A DNA stretch of 6,026 nt from an uncultured Chromatiaceae bacterium (GTDB taxonomy: Bacteria > Pseudomonadota > Gammaproteobacteria > Enterobacterales > Alteromonadaceae): assembly GCA_946481195.1 (NCBI GenBank), contig CAMLNG010000244.1, positions 1 to 6,026 on the forward strand, read 5' to 3'. The stretch's first letter is position 1. Each line of letters opens with the position of its first letter. Positions 1 to 5,851 of the stretch are shown one piece after another. The notes beneath the pieces were generated by a model. That model saw only the letters and a list, made by a program, of their open reading frames with translations, did not search any database and was not told the DNA's origin. Made by a program: the position numbers and the translations under genes.

Positions 1-326
1 GGCGGCACAGCAAAGTCCATCATCACCACATTGCCGTCGGCTGACCCGGCCTCCGATTTTGCGCTGGCGCTTGGCTGCAGTGGCGAAGTCTGTGGATCAT
101 AAAGTTCAACAATCGCAGTCGCACAAACCACCGGTTTGGACGGTGTCTGCTGACCCAGCTGCTTTACTTGCTGCTGTAACGCGGTCAGCTGCGCTTCCAA
201 TCCAGCCGCTTTGCGCCAGGCATCTAAGGCCAGACCGAGCGCCAACCCCAGCACGGCGCCAATCATCGTCTCGCCTTCCAGCGCGCCCAGGCTATAACCG
301 GCGATAAATCCAAGCAGTGCCCACAT
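1..326 (-). CDS. DUF2339-like membrane protein, N-terminal part (cut by window edge)
   Basis: Partial gene on the minus strand: 108 complete codons are visible and the C-terminus lies beyond the left edge. The start is ATG at 326-324 (MWALLGFIAGYSLGALEGET), preceded by AGGGA at 341-337, ten nt upstream. Residues 1-35 are hydrophobic and rich in Gly, Ala and Leu, consistent with one or two membrane segments. Residues about 37-58 (WRKAAGLEAQLTALQQQVKQ) look like a short amphipathic helix or coiled coil. A Pro/Ser/Ala-rich linker follows to the window edge. This order, a short membrane hairpin then a coiled coil then a low-complexity linker, is seen at the N-terminus of DUF2339 proteins, multi-spanning membrane proteins of unknown function. 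The family call rests only on the N-terminus. The gene diverges from the glycan operon and is probably unrelated to it. Confidence 0.6.
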   Translation of the reverse strand, partial: MWALLGFIAGYSLGALEGETMIGAVLGLALGLALDAWRKAAGLEAQLTALQQQVKQLGQQTPSKPVVCATAIVELYDPQTSPLQPSASAKSEAGSADGNVVMMDFAVP

Positions 327-336
327 TAAGTCGATA

Positions 337-341
337 TCCCT
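337..341 (-). promoter_or_regulatory. Ribosome binding site for the leftward membrane-protein gene
   Basis: Read on the minus strand, AGGGA lies ten nt before the ATG at 326-324. It supports that start, which also begins a hydrophobic N-terminus. Confidence 0.5.
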
Positions 342-364
342 GTCGCTGATCTGTCACTGCAACC

Positions 365-394
365 ACCATAGCACCCGGTGGATTTGACAAACAA
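365..394 (-). promoter_or_regulatory. Weak sigma70-type promoter candidate, leftward
   Basis: On the minus strand, TTGTTT (394-389) is followed after 18 nt by TATGGT (370-365), about 40 nt upstream of the membrane-protein ATG. Spacing and position fit a sigma70 promoter, but both hexamers are imperfect and the call is by eye only. Confidence 0.25.
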
Positions 395-461
395 GATCAA
401 GGTCGCCAGCGCTTTCGCGTGAAGAGTGACAAATCAAAAAAAATCGGCGAGCATGCTGTTT

Positions 462-479
462 TAAAGGTCTGCACCTTTA
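462..479. repeat. Perfect 7-bp inverted repeat with 4-nt spacer
   Basis: TAAAGGT-CTGC-ACCTTTA is a perfect dyad about 75 bp upstream of the first operon start. It could be the operator of a dimeric regulator or a small hairpin in the operon leader. It has no following T-run on the plus strand, so it is not a good intrinsic terminator for that direction. No specific regulator is recognised. Confidence 0.45.
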
Positions 480-542
480 TCGGTAAGCACTGAGATGCGT
501 AGCGATCCCGGCAACAACCGGTCTGCCGCACTGCACAAAACC

Positions 543-547
543 AAGGA
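543..547 (+). promoter_or_regulatory. Ribosome binding site of the first operon gene
   Basis: AAGGA lies six nt before the ATG at 554. This is a good Shine-Dalgarno match at normal spacing, and it fixes the start of the FkbM-like gene. Confidence 0.7.
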
Positions 548-553
548 CACAAC

Positions 554-1486
554 ATGACCCAGGCTGACGACCCGATGCTGCAGTCGATGCGCGGCACGTT
601 ATATTCGGTACAGCAACGCATCAGCGACATGATGACGTTACAGGGCCGGACACTGGCCCGGCAAAACGCCGAAACCTTGGCGCCCGGCCAGCTACAGGCT
701 GCTGAATTTAAAGTATTTTCTCAATTTGGCGATGATGGCATCATCCAGCATCTGGTGCATCACCTGATTAAAGACCGCCATGAGCAGCGTTTTGTCGAAT
801 TTGGCGTGGGTAATTATCTCGAATCCAATACCCGTTTTTTGCTGGTCAACAACAACTGGCAGGGCCTGATTCTCGACAGCAGCAGTCAGGATATTGAGTT
901 TATCCGCAGCCAGGAATTTTACTGGCGCCACCAGCTGACTGCGCAGCAAGCCTGGATCACCCGCGACAATATCAATCAACTGATCAGTGACGCTGGTTTT
1001 CATGGCGACATTGGTCTGCTCAGTGTCGACATCGACGGCAATGATTATTGGGTCTGGCAGGCGATTGACTGTGTCCGCCCGGTCATTGTGATCGCAGAAT
1101 GGAACAGTGTGTTTGGTCCGGATGCCGCCATTACAGTGCCCTATCAGCCGCAATTTGACCGGACCGCGGCGCATTATTCCAACCTGTATTTTGGCGCCTC
1201 CATCGCCGCGCTGGCTGCGCTTGGCGCGCAAAAAGGGTATGCGCTGGTTGGTTCTAACAGCGCAGGCAACAATCTGTATTTTGTCCGGCAGGACCGGCTG
1301 AGCGGCATCCAGGCGCTGACACCGCAGCAGGCTTATGTCGAATCCAGGTTCCGCGAATCGCGTTGTCCGCAAGGCCAACTGACCTTTCTGGCCGGCGCAG
1401 CCCGGCGCTCAGAAATTGCCGGTATGCCGGTACTGGATATACACAGCGGTGAGCTCACCACTGTGGCCCGCGCGACGGCCGGCTGA
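554..1486 (+). CDS. FkbM-like methyltransferase-fold protein
   Basis: A 310-residue protein, first gene of the operon. Residues 1-50 form a polar, mostly helical leader. The core begins with SQFGDDGI (56-63), followed by FVEFGVGNYLESNT (80-93), which sits where the SAM-binding loop after strand 1 is expected. WQGLILDSS (102-110) would be strand 2. LLSVDIDGNDYWVWQAI (155-171) carries an acidic motif, and VIVIAEWNSVFG (177-188) follows. This pattern is familiar from uncharacterised proteins in surface-polysaccharide clusters related to FkbM-type SAM-dependent methyltransferases. The glycine-rich loop is not the classical GxGxG, so methyl transfer is inferred. It has no signal peptide or membrane segment and is probably cytoplasmic. 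Its TGA overlaps the next ATG by one base (TGATG), implying translational coupling to the glycosyltransferase. Substrate unknown; a sugar hydroxyl is the natural guess. Confidence 0.75.
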   Translation: MTQADDPMLQSMRGTLYSVQQRISDMMTLQGRTLARQNAETLAPGQLQAAEFKVFSQFGDDGIIQHLVHHLIKDRHEQRFVEFGVGNYLESNTRFLLVNNNWQGLILDSSSQDIEFIRSQEFYWRHQLTAQQAWITRDNINQLISDAGFHGDIGLLSVDIDGNDYWVWQAIDCVRPVIVIAEWNSVFGPDAAITVPYQPQFDRTAAHYSNLYFGASIAALAALGAQKGYALVGSNSAGNNLYFVRQDRLSGIQALTPQQAYVESRFRESRCPQGQLTFLAGAARRSEIAGMPVLDIHSGELTTVARATAG

Positions 1487-2745
1487 TGCAACTCCAGCCA
1501 CCAGTCCCCTGTCAACCTCCATCAGCTGTGGAACCAATATCAGACATGCATATTTACGTGGTCACGCCAGCCTTTAACGCCGTTCAAACCATCAACAGAA
1601 CCATCAACAGCGTGATTTCACAAAGTGGTGATTTTACTATTCATTACCACGTACAGGACGGTGGTTCCCGCGACGGCACTGTTGAACTGCTACAACAATG
1701 GCAGCACACACTGGCACAAGGACTGCTGCCTTTATCCTGCCGCGCGGTGCACTTCAGCTATGCCTCGGCGCCAGACAGCGGCATGTACGATGCCATTCAG
1801 CGGGGTTTTGCCCGTTTTGCCCTGCAGCCCAAGTACTGGATCACCTGGATCAATTCGGACGATTTGATATTGCCGGATTCTTTTTCATTTATCGCCAATA
1901 TTGATAAAAGCCCGGGCCTCGCGGACAGCGTGAACTGGGTAACCGGCGAAGCCATGATCCTCAGAAATGGCTCTTTGTTCCGCTGCTCGCGGCGGGCGCT
2001 GAACGCTGATTTTGTCCGGGCTGGCCTTGCCGATGGCATCAGTGCCCCTTTTATCCAGCAGGAAGGCACCTTCTTCCGTGCCGGTTTATGGTTGCAATAT
2101 CAGGCGCAGGCGCTGGATGGTTTTCGCTACGCCGGGGACTGGAGTTTATGGAAGCACTTTGCCAAAACAGAAACACTGTATTGTGCTGACATGCCGCTGG
2201 GCGTTTTCACCTCGCGCAACGAACAGCTCAGCAAAAAATTCTGGCACCAGTATATGCTGGAGATCTTCCGCCACAATGACTATCAACACAGTGCCAGCTA
2301 CGGCAAAACTTATAAAAACCTCTATGCCAATCTGAACGACGGCGTGATTTACTCCAGACGCAAACCGAGCAAAATCCGCATCGACAACAATCAGAACACG
2401 CAGTTATATGCCGATGTAGAGCGCTGTGTCGCAGCCGGGCACATCAACACCAATTTTCGCTGCAACCGGCTGTTTATTTTCGGCTACAGCGGCTTTGCCA
2501 ACCATCTGCTGAAAATTATCCGCAATCAGGGCAAAGCGGCAGACGCTATTCTGGTCAGTAAAAAAGAGTTTACTGATTCGACTGCTGACAATGTGCTGAC
2601 GCTGCAAGAAGTAAAACCTGACGCCGGTGACGTGATCATCATGACCAGCTTTAAAAACAAAAAAGTACTGGGCATTTTGCAAAAACATGCGGCACAGGCG
2701 CAGATCCTGCATTGGACAGCTTTAGTACCTTTTGTCGCTGATTAG
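1486..2745 (+). CDS. Family 2 glycosyltransferase with C-terminal Rossmann-like module
   Basis: A 419-residue protein. The GT-A domain starts at HIYVVTPAFNA (22-32), followed by QDGGSRDGT (57-65), SAPDSGMYDAIQRGF (94-108) and WINSDD (121-126); the last is the DxD-like nucleotide-sugar/metal site. YAGDWSLW, further on, fits the acceptor/catalytic region of this GT2 subgroup. The family transfers a sugar from a nucleotide donor to a lipid-linked or growing glycan; donor and acceptor cannot be read here. From residue 328, RLFIFGYSGFANHLLKII opens a separate alpha/beta module resembling the Rossmann-like modules of the next two genes, but without their VDNxP motif. The start is uncertain. ATG 1486 overlaps the previous stop (TGATG) but adds a proline-rich 20-residue leader; ATG 1546 (MHIYVVTP) is where most relatives begin. 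Neither has a strong ribosome binding site. The C-terminal third looks more A/T- and Lys/Asn-rich than its neighbours. Confidence 0.88.
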   Translation: MQLQPPVPCQPPSAVEPISDMHIYVVTPAFNAVQTINRTINSVISQSGDFTIHYHVQDGGSRDGTVELLQQWQHTLAQGLLPLSCRAVHFSYASAPDSGMYDAIQRGFARFALQPKYWITWINSDDLILPDSFSFIANIDKSPGLADSVNWVTGEAMILRNGSLFRCSRRALNADFVRAGLADGISAPFIQQEGTFFRAGLWLQYQAQALDGFRYAGDWSLWKHFAKTETLYCADMPLGVFTSRNEQLSKKFWHQYMLEIFRHNDYQHSASYGKTYKNLYANLNDGVIYSRRKPSKIRIDNNQNTQLYADVERCVAAGHINTNFRCNRLFIFGYSGFANHLLKIIRNQGKAADAILVSKKEFTDSTADNVLTLQEVKPDAGDVIIMTSFKNKKVLGILQKHAAQAQILHWTALVPFVAD

Positions 2746-2760
2746 AGGCTGTAGACAACT

Positions 2761-3906
2761 GTGGCAGAACCGATGAATTACTTGCAGACGGCCCGGCAAC
2801 TGCAACAACTGCGCGAGCGGGTGGCCGGCTTTGAGCTGGTGTTATTCGGCGCCGGCGGTGCCGGTCAGCAAATAGTGCAGCTACTGGAAGCTGTTGGTAT
2901 CCCCTGCGCCTTTTTTGTCGACAACGACCCGGCCCGCTGGCAGCAACAGGTTGCCGGCCGTTATCCGATTAAAGCCCCGGCCGTGCTGCAACATCAACCG
3001 GAGCAATATTTTATCCTGATCAGCAGCGGCGCCGGCACAGCGATTCGCCAGCAGCTGGCTGAATTAGGGTTTCACGACGACAGCCAAGTTCTGCTGGCGC
3101 TTCCGCCCGATCCGTTAATGCAAGGCCGGCAGATTTTCTCCGCGCTGTATCCGGATTATGCCTCAGCATTGGCAGACAGCAGCGGCTATCAGGTCGACAG
3201 TTACCGGGTGGCCGCGCTGGCCAGCCGGGAGGCGTTGCTCGAGCGGCTTGAAGGCGGCTCTCCTGTGCTAAGTGCCGATGAACAACAAATGCTGCTGGCA
3301 CTGACCTGGGCAGCCAGTGCACTGCAGGCTCGGCCGGACGGCCGCCGCGCCTTGCGGGTGCTGGATTTTGGCGGCGCACTCGGGGAGCACTTTTTGCTGG
3401 TCCGCCATCTGCTGCCAGAATTGCCCATCGAGCGCTGGCTGGTTTGCGAAACGCCATTCATCACCAAGGCCGCCGCACAGTTGCCACAGCAGGCAGTCTT
3501 GCAGTTTTGCCACACCATTCCTGAGCCACCGGCTACACAAGAAAAGGCTTTTGATCTGGTGATCGCCAGTGGCAGTCTGCAATTTGTCGCCGATCCGGCG
3601 CAAAGCTTTGCCGATCTGGCCGCACTGGCGGCGCCATTTTTTTATATCAGTCGTTTTCCGCTCTGGCCCGGGCCTGTTGACGTGGTGGCCCGGCTTGACG
3701 TGCCGCCCCATCTGTTTCACGCGTCCTACCCAAGCTGGCATTTAAGCCTGGCGCAGTGGCAGCCGCGTTTTCAGCAGGCACATCAGGTGCGCGCCAGCTG
3801 GCTTAATCCGGAGTTTTATTATCAGCAAGAGCAACGCATCGACTTTTATGGCTTTTTGTTGCAGCGTCTGCCCACCGATAGCCAGAGCGTCAGGGAGTCT
3901 GTGTGA
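2761..3906 (+). CDS. TIGR04325-type methyltransferase with N-terminal Rossmann-like module
   Basis: A 381-residue two-domain protein. Residues 25-112 form a nucleotide-binding-like module: LVLFGAGGAGQQI (27-39), FFVDNDPARWQQQ (51-63) and YFILISSGAG (83-92). Residues about 125-370 match the TIGR04325 putative methyltransferase family (LIC12133 type): LRVLDFGGALGEHF (198-211) is the SAM-binding loop, ERWLVCETP (224-232) the second strand, FDLVIASGSLQFV (264-276) the motif after strand 4, and FYISRFPL (294-301) follows. Members occur in O-antigen and other polysaccharide clusters, but their acceptors are mostly unknown. The family normally lacks the N-terminal module, so this is a fusion. The GTG start at 2761 has AGAGG (2744-2748) 12 nt upstream; ATG 2773 (residue 5) is an alternative that leaves both domains intact. 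The gene lies 15 nt after the glycosyltransferase and ends in a TGATG overlap with the radical SAM gene. Confidence 0.85.
   Translation: MAEPMNYLQTARQLQQLRERVAGFELVLFGAGGAGQQIVQLLEAVGIPCAFFVDNDPARWQQQVAGRYPIKAPAVLQHQPEQYFILISSGAGTAIRQQLAELGFHDDSQVLLALPPDPLMQGRQIFSALYPDYASALADSSGYQVDSYRVAALASREALLERLEGGSPVLSADEQQMLLALTWAASALQARPDGRRALRVLDFGGALGEHFLLVRHLLPELPIERWLVCETPFITKAAAQLPQQAVLQFCHTIPEPPATQEKAFDLVIASGSLQFVADPAQSFADLAALAAPFFYISRFPLWPGPVDVVARLDVPPHLFHASYPSWHLSLAQWQPRFQQAHQVRASWLNPEFYYQQEQRIDFYGFLLQRLPTDSQSVRESV
3892..3897 (+). promoter_or_regulatory. Ribosome binding site deciding the radical SAM start
   Basis: AGGGAG lies eight nt before ATG 3906 and five nt before the in-frame GTG 3903. 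The spacing favours the ATG. The site is inside the end of the preceding methyltransferase gene, as expected for coupled translation. Confidence 0.6.
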
Positions 3907-5138
3907 TGCAGTTATTCAAGAATAAAACCGTCGTGTTGTTTGGCAGCGGCAGTCTGGCTCAGGAATGCAGCGCCTGGCTGCGCAGCCGGCACATCGCCGT
4001 GAGCGCTGTGGTGGATAACAATCCGGCCAAATGGCAGCAACAGCTTGATGGTGTTGATATTCTGCCGCCCTCCGCACTGACCGAATGGCCACAGCAACAG
4101 CTGTTGATTGTGGTCGCCAGCTCGTTTTACGCCGAGATCAAACCCCAACTACAAAGTTTGCTGCTGCGTGAATATCAGCATTTTTTATCTTTTGCCGACG
4201 CCGTCCGTTATGTCCGCGCCGCAGAGGCAAGCCAGCACCGACCTGAGATCAGCACAGCCCCGCATGCAGTGTTTAATATCGAACTGACGAACCAATGTCC
4301 GATGAAATGTGTGATGTGCGCGCGTACCGAAGGGATGACGCGCCGGCAGGGCCTGATGGACCTGGCGCTTTATACCCATATCATCGAGCAGCTGGCTGGC
4401 GAAAACCCGCAGTTCTACCGCGATAACCAGCTGTGGTTACATCATTTTGGTGAAAGCCTGCTGCACCCGCAGTTTGATACTTTTATTCAGTTCGCCGCCG
4501 AACGTCATTTACAGCCGGCGCTGTCGCTGAATCCGCTGCTGCTGACACCGGATGTGACAGAGCGACTGCTGCAAGCGCAGCCGCACTTGCTGTATATCTC
4601 ACTGGATGGCCACGACAACGAGTCGTTTTACCGCATTCGCGGCGTCCGCAACGCTTATGACAAATCGCATGAACTGCTGCTGGCATTTCTGCGGCGTAAG
4701 GTGCAGCTGAACAGTAAGGTTAAAGTTGTACTGTCGATGATTAACTTCGTCGAAAATACAGAAAGTATTAAGAAAATGCAGGAATACTGGGAGCAAATTC
4801 CAGGTATCGACCAGTTTATGGCCAAAGGTTTTGTCAGCTGGAATGGTGATATCCAGTCGATCAATCAATACGAACAACCGCAAGGCCTGCCGTACCGCGA
4901 TTTTGTCAGCTGCCAAATTCCCTGGCGGACCATGACGATTACCTGGGATGGGGACGTGGTGCCCTGCTGTTACGATTACGACAAAAAATATGTACTGGGA
5001 AATGCCGCCAGCCAAAGCCTGCGCGAGATCTGGAACGGCGCACCGATGCAACAATTACGGCGTGAATTTAATGCCAATCAGGTGACCAATCCGCTGTGCC
5101 GTAACTGTACCAGCCTGCATCAAATCAACGAGAGATAA
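3906..5138 (+). CDS. Radical SAM/SPASM enzyme with N-terminal Rossmann-like module
   Basis: A 410-residue protein. Residues about 5-100 repeat the module of the preceding gene: VVLFGSGSLAQ (9-19), VVDNNPAKWQQQ (35-46), LLIVVASS. The radical SAM core opens with IELTNQCPMKCVMCARTEG, a canonical CxxxCxxC (Cys131, 135, 138) for the SAM-binding 4Fe-4S cluster. LYISLDGHDNESFYRIRG further on is typical of the barrel. The C-terminus is a SPASM-type region: Cys336 (SCQIPW), Cys354 and Cys355 (DGDVVPCCYDY), then Cys398 and Cys401 (PLCRNC), able to hold one or two auxiliary clusters. SPASM enzymes modify peptides or carry out dehydrogenation or epimerisation on sugars and aminocyclitols. Beside glycan enzymes, a sugar or sugar-nucleotide substrate is the likelier inference. 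No RiPP precursor is visible. ATG 3906 was chosen for its better-spaced AGGGAG; GTG 3903 would add one residue. TAA is followed after two nt by the sulfotransferase ATG. Confidence 0.9.
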   Translation: MQLFKNKTVVLFGSGSLAQECSAWLRSRHIAVSAVVDNNPAKWQQQLDGVDILPPSALTEWPQQQLLIVVASSFYAEIKPQLQSLLLREYQHFLSFADAVRYVRAAEASQHRPEISTAPHAVFNIELTNQCPMKCVMCARTEGMTRRQGLMDLALYTHIIEQLAGENPQFYRDNQLWLHHFGESLLHPQFDTFIQFAAERHLQPALSLNPLLLTPDVTERLLQAQPHLLYISLDGHDNESFYRIRGVRNAYDKSHELLLAFLRRKVQLNSKVKVVLSMINFVENTESIKKMQEYWEQIPGIDQFMAKGFVSWNGDIQSINQYEQPQGLPYRDFVSCQIPWRTMTITWDGDVVPCCYDYDKKYVLGNAASQSLREIWNGAPMQQLRREFNANQVTNPLCRNCTSLHQINER

Positions 5139-5140
5139 CG

Positions 5141-5845
5141 ATGATCACTGTGTATGAATACCCAAAATCCGGCGGCAGCTGGCTGGTGAATATCCTCGGT
5201 CATCTGCTCGGATTACCGCGCCGCGATATTTATGTCCAAAACGGTTTTAACGCCTTTGCCATTGCGCAGCATCCCTGGTATCTGGCCGAGGAAGACCTGT
5301 CGATCCCGCCGCTGGCTGTGGTGAAAAGCCATGAACCGCCACAGTCGGCCCGCAACCTGCCCGGCCGGCGTATTCATCTGATCCGCGATGGCCGCGATGT
5401 GGTGGTTTCCAAATATTTTTTCGAAAAAGATTTTTGCGTCAACAACGGCCTGTACGCCTCGTTTAACGTGGATTTTGCTGACTACGTGGCGCGTACAGCC
5501 GCCGACTGGGCAGCCTATCTGAGCCAATGGCAAGCTGAGCCTGATGTGATCACGCTGCGTTACGAGGATTTGTTAGCAACACCGGAGCAGACTATCCGCC
5601 AGCTTTTGGGGCAATTAGCACTGCCCGCAGTGTTAACGATAGAGGAAGCCCTGGCGCGCAGCTCAATTCCGCGGATGCGCGAAGAGCTTGGCAAAGTGTT
5701 TGAAAGTAATACCTTTGTCCGTAAAGGCATTGCCGGCGACTGGCGCAATCATTTCAGCGCCACTGACCGGCAGATTTTTCAGCGCTATGGCGGTTTGATG
5801 CTTCAACAGGCCGGCTATGTCAGCGATGCACACTGGTCCAGCTGA
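5141..5845 (+). CDS. PAPS-dependent sulfotransferase
   Basis: A 234-residue cytosolic-type sulfotransferase with all family landmarks in order. YPKSGGSWL (7-15) is the 5'-phosphosulfate loop with Lys9. VVKSHEP (60-66) carries the probable catalytic base His64, equivalent to KTHxP in classical enzymes. IRDGRDVVVSKYFF (81-94) is the 3'-phosphate site, with Arg82 and Ser90 as likely PAPS contacts. LRYEDLL (139-145) is a conserved structural motif, and RKGIAGDWRNHF (194-205) is the RKGxxGDWxNxF signature that closes over PAPS. The family transfers sulfuryl from PAPS to a hydroxyl or amine; the position after a glycosyltransferase and two methyltransferase-like genes suggests a sugar hydroxyl. It is somewhat shorter than typical SULT enzymes (about 290 residues) but appears complete. 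The start is supported by GAGAG at 5130-5134 and by the two-nt gap to the previous stop. It is the last gene of the operon; the next gene converges on it. Confidence 0.93.
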   Translation: MITVYEYPKSGGSWLVNILGHLLGLPRRDIYVQNGFNAFAIAQHPWYLAEEDLSIPPLAVVKSHEPPQSARNLPGRRIHLIRDGRDVVVSKYFFEKDFCVNNGLYASFNVDFADYVARTAADWAAYLSQWQAEPDVITLRYEDLLATPEQTIRQLLGQLALPAVLTIEEALARSSIPRMREELGKVFESNTFVRKGIAGDWRNHFSATDRQIFQRYGGLMLQQAGYVSDAHWSS

Positions 5846-5851
5846 TGGCAG

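Larger units (their letters stand above)
327..553. other. Divergent intergenic region
   Basis: This 227-bp non-coding stretch separates the leftward membrane-protein gene from the rightward glycan operon, so it must hold or transmit the promoters of both. Visible elements are a leftward promoter candidate (365-394), an eight-A tract (436-443), a perfect 7-bp inverted repeat (462-479) and the ribosome binding site of the first operon gene (543-547). I could not find a convincing rightward -35/-10 pair. Confidence 0.6.
554..5845 (+). other. Five-gene glycan-modification operon
   Basis: Five same-strand genes are joined by overlaps of one base (1486; 3906) or gaps of 15 and 2 nt, with no room for internal promoters or terminators between them. 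Both overlaps have the form TGATG, typical of translational coupling. The content (FkbM-like, GT2, TIGR04325, radical SAM/SPASM, sulfotransferase) points to assembly and decoration of one glycan. Co-transcription is inferred from spacing. Confidence 0.8.

Noticed and set aside
59..307. 82-codon plus-strand open frame at the left edge
   Set aside because: It is antisense to the leftward membrane-protein gene, which has a ribosome binding site and a plausible hydrophobic N-terminus. The plus-frame product is low-complexity and Arg/Pro-rich.
384..389. Perfect TTGACA on the plus strand as a -35 box for the operon
   Set aside because: At 16-19 nt downstream the sequence is CAGCGC-like with no resemblance to TATAAT, so there is no promoter pair.
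692..1378. 228-codon open frame on the minus strand
   Set aside because: It lies antisense inside the FkbM-like gene, whose motifs are clear in the plus frame. The minus-strand product shows no recognisable domain.
3020..3741. Several overlapping minus-strand open frames of 105-157 codons
   Set aside because: All are antisense to the TIGR04325 methyltransferase. They arise from its G+C-rich codons and are Arg/Ala/Pro-rich without domains.
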